A stretch of DNA of 17,116 nt from an uncultured Kangiella sp. (lineage in GTDB: Bacteria; Pseudomonadota; Gammaproteobacteria; Enterobacterales; DSM-103792): positions 1 through 17,116 of the forward strand of contig CAMLNB010000062.1 in assembly GCA_946481205.1 (NCBI GenBank). The letters are read 5' to 3'. Shown here one piece after another: positions 6,920-14,017 of the stretch (positions within the stretch are counted from its first letter, which is position 1; each line of letters starts with the position of its first letter). The notes under the pieces were generated by a model, which saw nothing but the letters and a program-made list of their open reading frames with translations, did not search any database and had not been told where the DNA came from. The translations under genes and the position numbers were made by a program.

Positions 6920-8377
6920 GTGGCGCGTATTGGTGTCGCTGGGTTTCTGCATGAAACCAATACCTTTGCCGCAAGCCGTGCGACGCTCGATGATTTTCTG
7001 ATCGCCGATGCCTGGCCTGGCCTGCTGCGTGATGAAGCGGTGCTGACGGAAACGGCTGGCATCAATCTGGCGACGGCAGGCTTTGTCGCAGCGATGCAGA
7101 ATCAGCATCAATTGCGCGGGCTGATCTGGGCGTCCTGCGGACCCAGTGGTTTGGTGACCGAGCACGCCTACGAAACCATCTGGCAATGGACTGCTGAAGC
7201 CATACAACACGCTATGCCATTGGATGCCTTGTTTCTGGATCTGCACGGCGCGATGGTTGCCGAGCATATCGAAGACGGCGAAGGCGAGTGGTTGCGCCGC
7301 GTTCGCGGTATTGTCGGTGATATTCCAGTGGTCGCAACGCTGGATTTCCACGCCAATATTTCTGCGCTGATGGTTGAGCAGGCCAGCGTCATGCTGGTAT
7401 ATCGCAGCTATCCACATGTCGATATGGCAGACACCGGTGGCCGTGCCGCAGCAGTGATGGCGCGTCTGCTTGCTGGTGAACGCTGGCAACCGGTGTGGCG
7501 ACAAGTGCCGTTTCTGATTTCACTGCCTTGGCAGTGCACCAGCCTGACACCAATGCAGGATTTGCAAGCGGCGCTGTCGATGTTGCCTCCAGGAATTCTG
7601 ACGGCCGAAGCGGCGCCCGGTTTTCCGTTGGCCGATGTGGCAGATTGCGGGCCATCCATTGTGGTTTATGGCCACGATCAGCAAGTTGCCGCGCAGTATG
7701 CCGACGCATTGCAACAGCAGTGGCTGGCTGCGCGGACGACATTTCGTGGCCGATTGTGGTCGCTGGAAGACGCGGTGAAACGTGCGGCTTCCTATCATGG
7801 CGAGGCGCCACTGATTTTGGCGGAAACGCAGGACAATCCCGGCGGTGGTGGCGACAGTGATGGCATGGCCTTGGTGCATGAGTGGCGACGCCAGCAGGCA
7901 GGCACCGCCTGTTTCGGTCTCATTCATGATCCGGTGGTCGCAGCGCAGGCCCACGCTGCCGGTGTCGGTGCCGAGATCGATGTAGTGTTGGGTGCTCGCG
8001 ACAATACGCAGTCCGGGCCAGCGCTGTGCGCACGCGTTAAGGTCGAAGCGCTGGGTGATGGCAAATTCACCGCAACCGGATCGTTCTACCGTGGCAGCCG
8101 GATGGCGCTCGGGCCGATGGCGCGTTTGTCTTGCGATGGTTTGCAGCTGTTGATCAGCTCACGCAAGCAACAAGCTGCCGATCAGGCGATGTTCCGGCAT
8201 TTGGGCATCGAGCCGGCAGCACAGCGGGTGTTGGTATTGAAAAGTTCGGTACACTTTCGCGCCGATTTCGAACGCATCGCCAGTCAGATTCTGGTGACGC
8301 TGACACCGGGCTGCAACACAGCAGATCTGTCGACGCTGAGCTATCACCGTCTGCGTCCGGGTGTAACGCCGGCCTAA
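6920..8377 (+). CDS. M81 family metallohydrolase (MlrC-like)
   Basis: Zinc-dependent hydrolase of peptidase family M81 (MlrC, which opens linearised microcystin), 485 aa. The N-terminal signature GFLHETNTFA (residues 8-17) fixes the GTG start at 6920. Other family motifs are LDLHGAMV (H109), LDFHANIS (H144), YRSYPHVDMADTGG (H166), DNPGGGGDSDG (305-315) and the C-terminal KSSVHFRADF and RPGVTP. There is no signal peptide, so it is probably cytoplasmic. It follows the alcohol dehydrogenase by 18 bp, with only a poor ribosome binding site. As last gene of the operon it occupies the place that the gamma-glutamyl hydrolase PuuD has in the Puu pathway. A role in hydrolysing the final gamma-glutamyl amide is suggested by context only; the actual substrate is unknown. 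Confidence 0.9.
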   Translation: MARIGVAGFLHETNTFAASRATLDDFLIADAWPGLLRDEAVLTETAGINLATAGFVAAMQNQHQLRGLIWASCGPSGLVTEHAYETIWQWTAEAIQHAMPLDALFLDLHGAMVAEHIEDGEGEWLRRVRGIVGDIPVVATLDFHANISALMVEQASVMLVYRSYPHVDMADTGGRAAAVMARLLAGERWQPVWRQVPFLISLPWQCTSLTPMQDLQAALSMLPPGILTAEAAPGFPLADVADCGPSIVVYGHDQQVAAQYADALQQQWLAARTTFRGRLWSLEDAVKRAASYHGEAPLILAETQDNPGGGGDSDGMALVHEWRRQQAGTACFGLIHDPVVAAQAHAAGVGAEIDVVLGARDNTQSGPALCARVKVEALGDGKFTATGSFYRGSRMALGPMARLSCDGLQLLISSRKQQAADQAMFRHLGIEPAAQRVLVLKSSVHFRADFERIASQILVTLTPGCNTADLSTLSYHRLRPGVTPA

Positions 8378-8601
8378 GTCACCGCGGCAGCGGGCTCGGC
8401 GATTGCAGTCGTCACCGCTTTCGAGCTCGCGTTGTTCTGCCGGCGCGCCCAGATTTTCTCGTGAAAATAATAGGCAACGGTGTTGCACATCGGTTCGATC
8501 AGCGCCAGCGTGCCACCGGCGATAACGCTGCCGGTCACGATGTAGCCAATGCTGAATGCCACGGTGAAATGCACGGCGGCGAAGCTTGCGGTCTTGGCCA
8601 T
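8374..8601 (-). CDS. DUF2061 small membrane protein
   Basis: 75-aa protein with one or two hydrophobic segments (residues about 7-50) and the DUF2061 pattern: AVHFTVAFSIGYIVTGS, then a Gly-rich turn, LIEPMCNTVAYYFHEKIW. The C-terminal 20 residues are Ala/Thr-rich and probably cytoplasmic. Function unknown for the family. The start is supported by GAGGGC (complement of 8608-8613), 6 bases upstream. It converges on the M81 gene: the two stop codons overlap in the four bases 8374-8377, with no terminator between. Confidence 0.82.
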   Translation of the reverse strand: MAKTASFAAVHFTVAFSIGYIVTGSVIAGGTLALIEPMCNTVAYYFHEKIWARRQNNASSKAVTTAIAEPAAAVT

Positions 8602-8714
8602 GATTGAGCCCTCATAAAAATCCTGGAGCTACTGTCCGTCACCGTCGTGGTCGGTGGCCAATTGATTGCTGCCATTGGAGTCATAAGCGACGCCTGTCGC
8701 GCAGAAAGCTTCCG

Positions 8715-9266
8715 TTACGCCAAAGGTGCTGGAACGGCCCGACATTCGCCGGGCGCCAAATCCGTCAGCTGCCAATCACCAACGCGGACCCGAACCAGTC
8801 GCAAAGTCGGGAAGCCGACCGCCGCAGTCATCCGGCGCACCTGCCGGTTGCGGCCTTCGCTGATGGTCAGCGCCAGCCAGCTGGTTGGGATCTGCTTGCG
8901 AAACCTGACTGGCGGGTCGCGCGGCCAGAGCATCGGCTCGGCTAGCCGCTCGGCCTTGGCCGGGCGGGTCGGACCGTCGTTGAGCGTCACACCTTGCCGC
9001 AGCCGGGTCAGGGCGTCGTCGCTGATCTCACCTTCGACCTGAGCCCAGTAGGTCTTGCTGAGTTTGAACTTCGGTGAGCTGATTCGGGCTTGCAGCAGGC
9101 CGTCGTCAGTCAGCAGCAGCAGGCCTTCGCTGTCGGTATCAAGCCGGCCGGCCGGGTAGACATCGGGAACCGAGATGAAGTCTTTCAGCGTCGGCTTGTC
9201 GGAGCCGTCCGGGCTGAACTGGCAGAGCACGCCATAGGGCTTGTTGAACAGCAGAAGCTGGGACAT
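8715..9266 (-). CDS. rluE: 23S rRNA pseudouridine(2457) synthase RluE
   Basis: Pseudouridine synthase of the RsuA/RluB-E family, 183 aa, with no N-terminal S4 domain, as in E. coli RluE, which modifies U2457 of 23S rRNA. Features: start [17 protein letters not shown], catalytic Asp D43 in [33 protein letters not shown] and the RNA-contact motif [15 protein letters not shown], then [10 protein letters not shown] chose ATG at 9266 because the family begins immediately before the NKP motif; an in-frame start at 9326 would add 20 unrelated residues. The ribosome binding site is weak. It is transcribed away from cspD, from which it is separated by a terminator, so its promoter should lie within 9267-9432. 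Confidence 0.9.
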   Translation of the reverse strand: MSQLLLFNKPYGVLCQFSPDGSDKPTLKDFISVPDVYPAGRLDTDSEGLLLLTDDGLLQARISSPKFKLSKTYWAQVEGEISDDALTRLRQGVTLNDGPTRPAKAERLAEPMLWPRDPPVRFRKQIPTSWLALTISEGRNRQVRRMTAAVGFPTLRLVRVRVGDWQLTDLAPGECRAVPAPLA

Positions 9267-9432
9267 CGGTCTTGGAATCCGGGTGATCGCGACGGAGATG
9301 CTGGTGGATGGGGCACAGCATAACAAGCGAGCTGGCGTCGGGCATCAGCGACTCAGGCCTAGGTCCCAACTGGCCCGGCCTGTTTCCGACGGCTCGATGC
9401 CAGCACTTAAACCGCTGATTCCGCGGCAAAAG

Positions 9433-9459
9433 AAAAGGGCGCCATGCGGCGCCCTTTTT
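9433..9459 (-). terminator. Intrinsic terminator of cspD
   Basis: GGGCGCC (9437-9443), loop ATGC, GGCGCCC (9448-9454), flanked by AAAA on the left and TTTTT on the right. It is 29 bp past the cspD stop and reads as GC stem plus U-run on the minus strand (TTTTCTTTT). The structure is symmetric, so it may also work on the plus strand. Confidence 0.9.
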
Positions 9460-9488
9460 CAGATTTGTGTGCAGTTCTTATGAAAGGC

Positions 9489-9719
9489 TCAAATACCTTT
9501 CTTGTCTGACTTGCTGCTGCCTGGCTCAATATTGGTGGCATGCAGACCTTTCGGGCCCTGTGTCACATCGAAAGATACTTCTTGGCCAGCCTTGAGGCTC
9601 TTGTAGCCGTCCATATCTATCGTGGAGTAGTGCACGAACACGTCATCACCGCCCTCAGTCGGGCGAATGAAGCCGTAGCCCTTTGCGTTGTTGAACCACT
9701 TAACCGTGCCGTAAGCCAT
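9489..9719 (-). CDS. cspD: Cold-shock domain protein CspD
   Basis: Single cold-shock domain, 76 aa, binding single-stranded [21 protein letters not shown] carries RNP1 (KGYGFI) and [10 protein letters not shown] carries RNP2. [17 protein letters not shown] followed by QGPKG matches CspD rather than CspA. In E. coli CspD is a stationary-phase toxin-like inhibitor of replication; whether this holds here is unknown. The basic, Ser/Lys-rich tail (SSKSDKKGI) differs from E. coli CspD. The ATG at 9719 gives the family start MAYGTVKWF and has AAGGAAG (complement of 9726-9732) 6 bases upstream. An in-frame start at 9737 would add six residues and is disfavoured. Placement divergent from clpS-clpA is the conserved gammaproteobacterial order. 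Confidence 0.93.
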   Translation of the reverse strand: MAYGTVKWFNNAKGYGFIRPTEGGDDVFVHYSTIDMDGYKSLKAGQEVSFDVTQGPKGLHATNIEPGSSKSDKKGI

Positions 9720-10031
9720 ACCTGACTTCCTTCTCATCCGCTAACAGGAGATGCTGGCTGCTCCTCGGGTGATAATCCCATGATGGCGAGTGGTCAGCTG
9801 GATTCGGCAACGGCAGAATGACGAAGCGGCGACTACACGACAAAAAAGACTGGGGCATCCGTCCCGGACGACTGGGCAGGGCCCTCGAATAGTGGACATT
9901 TGTTCAACAGTTTGTCAAGACGCAGTGCACTCTACAAAACGCTACAACCAGGCATGGCTCTTGAATATGTTAGATTGCTCCCAATTTCTGAAATTGAATC
10001 CGAAGTGTCCACAGTGGACTACGCTTACACC
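9720..10031. other. Divergent intergenic region cspD / clpS
   Basis: 312 bp holding the cspD leader (AAGGAAG ribosome binding site, complement of 9726-9732) and the promoter region for clpS. No clear sigma-70 promoter could be assigned on either strand. It holds two palindromes near clpS: CAATTT-CTG-AAATTG at 9982-9996, and GTCCAC-A-GTGGAC at 10007-10019. A further GTGGAC copy is at 9892-9897. Smaller AGGAG/CTCCT arms at 9746-9750 and 9761-9765 lie in the cspD leader. No gene is seen. Confidence 0.65.
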
Positions 10032-10352
10032 ATGAGTACGACGCCGCTGCCAATTGAACAGCAGACCGTCGAGGTCGCGCCGGCGGAACCGCAAGTCAAA
10101 CCGCCGCGAATGTATAAGGTGGTTATGCTGAATGATGACTTCACGCCGATGGATTTCGTCGTGGAAGTGCTGCACAAATTTTTCGGCATGAACCAGGAGC
10201 AAGCTGTCAAAGTCATGCTGCAGGTGCATTACGATGGTCGTGCCATCTGCGGTGTGTACCGATTTGAAATTGCCGAGACCAAGGCGATGCAGGTTGTTGA
10301 ATACGCGAAAGCCAATCAGCATCCGTTGCAATGCACGATTGAGGCAAACTGA
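10032..10352 (+). CDS. clpS: ATP-dependent Clp protease adaptor ClpS
   Basis: 106-aa adaptor that binds proteins with N-terminal Leu, Phe, Trp or Tyr and hands them to ClpAP. With the ATG at 10032 the protein has the same length as E. coli ClpS, and the key residues fall on the same numbers: N34, D35, D36 and M40 in LNDDFTPM, and H66 in [11 protein letters not shown]. This supports the start over an in-frame upstream start at 9900. The first 25 residues are the flexible, Pro/Gln-rich N-terminal extension that inhibits ClpA on other substrates, followed by PPRMYKVV. The ribosome binding site is weak and a 13-bp palindrome lies 12 bases before the ATG. clpA follows after 93 bp. Confidence 0.95.
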   Translation: MSTTPLPIEQQTVEVAPAEPQVKPPRMYKVVMLNDDFTPMDFVVEVLHKFFGMNQEQAVKVMLQVHYDGRAICGVYRFEIAETKAMQVVEYAKANQHPLQCTIEAN

Positions 10353-10445
10353 TTTGCAAAGAACGGTTCATTGGGTGAACGAAGTGGGCAGTGCAGAAGT
10401 GGTCTTTTTGCCTGTTGTCTGTCGTAGAAGGCCTGAGGTGGTCGT

Positions 10446-12731
10446 ATGCTAAGCAAAGATCTGGAGTTGACGCTGAATCAGGCGTTCAAGCAGGCACGTG
10501 AGAAACGTCATGAGTTCATGACGGTGGAACACTTGCTGCTGGCATTGCTCGACAATGCCGTTGCCGTCAACGTGCTGCGCGCTTGCGGCGCCAATGTCGA
10601 CCGCTTGCGTCGCGAACTGGCGCATTTTGTCGACGAAACAACGCCGCTGTTGCCGACCGATGATGAGAGTCGTGACACGCAGCCGACGCTGGGTTTCCAG
10701 CGGGTGTTGCAGCGCGCGGTGTTTCACGTCCAGTCAGCCGGCAAGAAAGAAGTCACTGGCGCCAATGTGCTGGTTGCCATTTTCAGCGAACAGGAATCGC
10801 AGGCCGTTTATCTGCTGCATCAGGAGCAAGTGTCGCGACTGGATGTGGTCAATTACATTTCGCATGGCATTTCCAAGGTGGCCGGCAGTGAGCGCGATGC
10901 GCCGCAGCCACAAGCCGATACGGAAGAAGAGGGCGCTACCGAAGCCGGCAAGTCGCCGCTGGAAAGTTTCGCCAGCAACCTCAATGAACTGGCCAAGATC
11001 GGCAAGATTGATCCGCTGATTGGTCGTCATCACGAATTGGAGCGCACCATTCAGGTGCTCTGCCGTCGTCGCAAAAACAATCCGCTGCTGGTTGGCGAAG
11101 CCGGTGTCGGCAAAACCGCGATTGCAGAAGGCTTGGCGCGTCGTATCGTCGATGGCGATGTGCCGGAAGTGATGCGCGATGGTGTCGTTTATGCGCTGGA
11201 TCTCGGTGGTCTGCTGGCCGGCACCAAGTACCGCGGTGATTTTGAGAAGCGGCTGAAAGCCGTTTTGAAAGAACTGAAAGAAAAACCGCACGCGATTCTG
11301 TTCATTGACGAGATCCACACCATCATCGGCGCCGGTGCAGCCAGTGGCGGCGTCATGGATGCGTCGAACCTGGTCAAGCCGATGCTGGCATCGGGCGAGA
11401 TCAAATGTATCGGCTCGACCACCTTCCAGGAATACCGTGGCATCTTTGAAAAAGATCGGGCGCTGGCGCGGCGTTTCCAGAAGATCGATGTGCTGGAGCC
11501 GTCGATCGACGAGACCTACGAAATTCTCAAAGGCCTGAAAACGCATTACGAGAAGCACCATAGTGTGCGTTATACGCCGGCGGCATTGCAGGCCGCGGCG
11601 GAGTTGTCGGCCAAGTACATCAATGATCGGCAATTGCCGGACAAAGCGATTGACGTGATCGACGAGGCCGGCGCCAGCCAGCGTCTGCTCGCACCGAGCA
11701 AGCGCAAGAAAGTGATCGGCGTGCACGAGATTGAAGATATCGTCTCGAAGATTGCCCGCATTCCGACCAAAACCGTTTCGACTTCGGATCGCGAAGCACT
11801 GCGCAATCTCGGCCAATCGCTGAAAGGCGTGGTGTTTGGTCAGGATGACGCGATCATGCAGCTCGCTGACGCGATCAAGCTGGCACGTTCGGGCCTAGGT
11901 ACTGAAGACAAACCGGTGGGCTCGTTCCTGTTTGCCGGCCCGACCGGCGTCGGCAAAACCGAAGTGACCAAACAGCTGGCGCGCATTCTTGGTTTGCAGC
12001 TGCTGCGCTTTGACATGTCGGAGTATATGGAGCGCCATACCGTGTCGCGCTTGATCGGTGCGCCTCCCGGTTATGTCGGTTATGACCAGGGCGGTTTGCT
12101 GACGGAGGCGGTTTGCAAGAACCCACACTCGGTGTTGCTGCTTGATGAAATCGAGAAAGCGCATCCGGATGTGTTCAACCTGCTGCTGCAGGTCATGGAC
12201 CACGGCACGCTGACTGACAACAACGGCCGCAAAGCCGATTTCCGCAACGTGATCATCATCATGACCACGAACGCCGGCGCTGAGGAAATGGCCAAGAGCT
12301 CGATTGGTTTCACGCTGAACGATCACAGTGTCGACAGCCTGGACGCCATCAAGCGTTTGTTCAGCCCCGAGTTCCGCAACCGCTTGGATTCGATTGTGCA
12401 ATTCAAGGCGTTGGCGCCGGAGGTCATTCTGTCGGTGGTCGACAAGTTCATTGTCGAGCTGCAGGCCCAGCTGGATGCCAAAGGTGTCAGCCTCGAAGTG
12501 ACTTCGGAAGCGCGCGCGTGGCTGGCAGAAAAAGGTTACGACCGGGCGATGGGCGCGCGACCGATGGCACGCATCATTCGCGATTTGCTGCGCAAACCGC
12601 TGGCGGATGAGTTGCTGTTCGGCAAGCTGTCACGCGGCGGTGAAGTGCATGTGATGATGGAGAACGATGCCTTGGCGTTCGATATTGTCGAGAAGGCCGC
12701 GCCCGCGCTGGAGCAGGCCAAAGCCACCTGA
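10446..12731 (+). CDS. clpA: ATP-dependent Clp protease ATPase subunit ClpA
   Basis: Hexameric AAA+ unfoldase that feeds substrates into ClpP; 761 aa, close to E. coli ClpA (758). Order: Clp N-domain (about 1-150, start [14 protein letters not shown]), acidic linker (EEEGATEAG), first AAA+ module with Walker A GEAGVGKT (K223) and Walker B ILFIDE (D288, E289), then second module with GPTGVGKT (K504) and VLLLDE (D567, E568). The pore loop GYVGYDQGG is present. The ClpP-docking tripeptide is I620-G621-F622; E. coli ClpA has IGL, and IGF is known from ClpX. No ClpB-type middle coiled coil is present. GAGGTG at 10435-10440, five bases from the ATG, supports the start. It works with ClpS and, through N-terminal leucine tagging, with Bpt, both encoded here. 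Confidence 0.97.
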   Translation: MLSKDLELTLNQAFKQAREKRHEFMTVEHLLLALLDNAVAVNVLRACGANVDRLRRELAHFVDETTPLLPTDDESRDTQPTLGFQRVLQRAVFHVQSAGKKEVTGANVLVAIFSEQESQAVYLLHQEQVSRLDVVNYISHGISKVAGSERDAPQPQADTEEEGATEAGKSPLESFASNLNELAKIGKIDPLIGRHHELERTIQVLCRRRKNNPLLVGEAGVGKTAIAEGLARRIVDGDVPEVMRDGVVYALDLGGLLAGTKYRGDFEKRLKAVLKELKEKPHAILFIDEIHTIIGAGAASGGVMDASNLVKPMLASGEIKCIGSTTFQEYRGIFEKDRALARRFQKIDVLEPSIDETYEILKGLKTHYEKHHSVRYTPAALQAAAELSAKYINDRQLPDKAIDVIDEAGASQRLLAPSKRKKVIGVHEIEDIVSKIARIPTKTVSTSDREALRNLGQSLKGVVFGQDDAIMQLADAIKLARSGLGTEDKPVGSFLFAGPTGVGKTEVTKQLARILGLQLLRFDMSEYMERHTVSRLIGAPPGYVGYDQGGLLTEAVCKNPHSVLLLDEIEKAHPDVFNLLLQVMDHGTLTDNNGRKADFRNVIIIMTTNAGAEEMAKSSIGFTLNDHSVDSLDAIKRLFSPEFRNRLDSIVQFKALAPEVILSVVDKFIVELQAQLDAKGVSLEVTSEARAWLAEKGYDRAMGARPMARIIRDLLRKPLADELLFGKLSRGGEVHVMMENDALAFDIVEKAAPALEQAKAT

Positions 12732-12741
12732 GTCGCTGAGC

Positions 12742-12777
12742 AAACAAAAAGGCGGGTTCTCCCGCCTTTTTGTTTTT
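12742..12777 (+). terminator. Intrinsic terminator of clpA
   Basis: GGCGGG (12751-12756), loop TTCT, CCCGCC (12761-12766), followed by TTTTTGTTTTT and preceded by A-rich sequence that lengthens the stem. It starts about 10 bp after the clpA stop. Confidence 0.92.
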
Positions 12778-12779
12778 AT

Positions 12780-12831
12780 GCGTTAGCACCGATGCTCAAC
12801 CGGTCTTGATGCGGCAGCATCGTTGCAACGC
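12780..12831. repeat. Imperfect inverted repeat between two terminators
   Basis: Left arm 12780-12795 (GCGTTAGCACCGATGC) pairs with right arm 12817-12831 (GCATCGTTGCAACGC), with one bulged base and one mismatch and a 21-base loop. It lies between the clpA and infA terminators and belongs to no gene. Function unknown; one copy only in this window. Confidence 0.5.
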
Positions 12832-12852
12832 TCAGTCAGAAAAGCACCAAAC

Positions 12853-12882
12853 AAAAAGGGGAAGCTACGGCTTCCCCTTTTT
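12853..12882 (-). terminator. Intrinsic terminator of infA
   Basis: GGGGAAGC (12858-12865), loop TACG, GCTTCCCC (12870-12877), flanked by AAAAA and TTTTT. It is 14 bp beyond the infA stop and is symmetric, so it probably stops transcription from both sides. Confidence 0.9.
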
Positions 12883-12896
12883 GCGAGGTAATTCGA

Positions 12897-13115
12897 TTAG
12901 CGGGCGCGGAAGATAATCCGGCCTTTGGTCAGATCGTATGGCGTCATTTCCACGGTGACGTCGTCGCCGGTCAGAATGCGGATATAGTTCTTGCGCATCT
13001 TGCCGGAAATATGGGCGGTGATCACGTGGCCGTTTTCCAGCTTCACGCGGAACATCGTGTTTGGCAGGGTTTCCAACACCACACCCTGCATTTCAATAGA
13101 ATCTTCGCGAGCCAT
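12897..13115 (-). CDS. infA: Translation initiation factor IF-1
   Basis: 72-aa OB-fold protein that binds the 30S A site with IF-2 and IF-3. It is almost identical to E. coli IF-1: [20 protein letters not shown], then [20 protein letters not shown], and the end [10 protein letters not shown]. The ATG at 13115 gives the standard start MARED; an in-frame ATG two codons earlier (13121) is possible. Convergent with clpA and ended by its own terminator. A good sigma-70 promoter candidate lies in the 69-bp gap to bpt, so infA can be transcribed independently of the gene before it. Confidence 0.97.
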   Translation of the reverse strand: MAREDSIEMQGVVLETLPNTMFRVKLENGHVITAHISGKMRKNYIRILTGDDVTVEMTPYDLTKGRIIFRAR

Positions 13116-13146
13116 GCTCAATCTGGGCAGCTTTCAGAGGGGCGCT

Positions 13147-13175
13147 ATGATGCCCGAAAGCGGTCTGCTTGTAAA
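13147..13175 (-). promoter_or_regulatory. Candidate sigma-70 promoter of infA
   Basis: On the minus strand TTTACA (complement of 13170-13175) is followed after exactly 17 bases by CATCAT (complement of 13147-13152). The -35 matches 5 of 6 and the -10 matches 4 of 6 consensus bases. It would start transcription about 25 bases before the infA ATG. Confidence 0.5.
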
Positions 13176-13184
13176 ACCGCCAAT

Positions 13185-13901
13185 TCAGTCTTTCAGCGCT
13201 TGCCAGCGCCCGGCATGAAATTGCTCCAGCGGCTGATAGTCGGCTTTGTAGTTCATCTTGCGACAATCGGCGATGTAATAGCCCAGATAAACATAGGGCA
13301 GACCAACCGCGCGTGCCTTTTCTATCAGTGCGAGTACGGCAAACACGCCAAGGCCCCGGCTGGCTTGGTCGGGGTCGAAGAAGGAGTACACCGCCGACAG
13401 GCCGTCCTCAGCCAAGTCACACACCAGTACCGATAGCAGTTGTTCACCCCTATAGCTGGTCAGCAGCCGGGTGGCGGACCAGTCGGCAAGCAGGAATTGC
13501 CGCGCTTGCTCCCGGTCGGGCGGGTACATCTCGCCGTCGGCATGGCGCTGGCGGATGTAGCGTTCGTAGAGCTGCAGCTGTGGCTCGGTCAGGCTGGGCG
13601 CTTCCCAGGCAACATGCAGATCGGCATTCCGGGCCCAATTCCGGCGCTGGCTGCGGTTCGGCCGAAAGCGGGCGACCGGGATGCGAACCGGAATGCAGGC
13701 CTGGCAGCCGTCGCATTGCGGCCGGTAGACATGGCTGCCACTGCGACGAAAGCCTTGCCGCATCAGCGCGGCATAGAGGCTCGGTGTCATCGGTACTGCG
13801 CTGCCGACAAAAGCCGTTCGCGCCAGTCGGTCGGGCAGGTAGTTGCAGGGCAATTCCGGTGTCAGAAACAACGGAATGCTGAGGCTGGCAGGTGCGGTCA
13901 T
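13185..13901 (-). CDS. bpt: Aspartate/glutamate leucyltransferase Bpt (ATE1-like)
   Basis: Transfers leucine from Leu-tRNA to proteins with N-terminal Asp or Glu, making them ClpS-ClpAP substrates; 238 aa, a normal length. The N-terminal ATE domain has C19 in LPCNYLPDRLAR and a cysteine cluster C63, C66, C69 in CDGCQACIPVRIP. The C-terminal acetyltransferase-like domain includes YSFFDPD, SRGLGVFAVLALIE and YLGYYIADCRKMNYKADY. Many older annotations call it arginyl-tRNA-protein transferase (Ate). The ATG at 13901 is preceded only by CGAG-type sequence, a weak ribosome binding site, and by a tandem 9-base repeat. It lies next to infA, as in Pseudomonas and Vibrio. The related transferase gene aat, often beside it there, is not in this window. 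Confidence 0.93.
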   Translation of the reverse strand: MTAPASLSIPLFLTPELPCNYLPDRLARTAFVGSAVPMTPSLYAALMRQGFRRSGSHVYRPQCDGCQACIPVRIPVARFRPNRSQRRNWARNADLHVAWEAPSLTEPQLQLYERYIRQRHADGEMYPPDREQARQFLLADWSATRLLTSYRGEQLLSVLVCDLAEDGLSAVYSFFDPDQASRGLGVFAVLALIEKARAVGLPYVYLGYYIADCRKMNYKADYQPLEQFHAGRWQALKD

Positions 13902-13922
13902 CGTGCTCGGGTTGGTTCTGTC

Positions 13923-13940
13923 GCGTTGGTTGCGTTGGTT
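13923..13940. repeat. Tandem 9-base repeat upstream of bpt
   Basis: GCGTTGGTT occurs twice back to back (13923-13931 and 13932-13940), with a third partial copy GTTGGTT at 13911-13917. It lies 22-39 bases before the bpt start codon, so within its leader or promoter. Confidence 0.6.
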
Positions 13941-14017
13941 TGGGAAGCCGTCAGTGGCTGGTCCTGAGCATCATCATCTCACAGCAGGGATTTCGGCGTT
14001 GCTGCGCCAAACCGCTT

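Noticed and set aside
8687..8700. GCGAC-GCCT-GTCGC hairpin downstream of rluE as a terminator
   Set aside because: The stem is only 5 bp and is followed by TTATG rather than a U-run.
9900..10031. 44-residue N-terminal extension of ClpS
   Set aside because: Starting at 10032 gives the E. coli length and places N34, D35, D36 and H66 at identical numbers; the extension has no family counterpart.
10734..11816. 360-codon minus-strand open frame opposite clpA
   Set aside because: It is the reverse-strand shadow of a highly conserved gene; the translation resembles no family.
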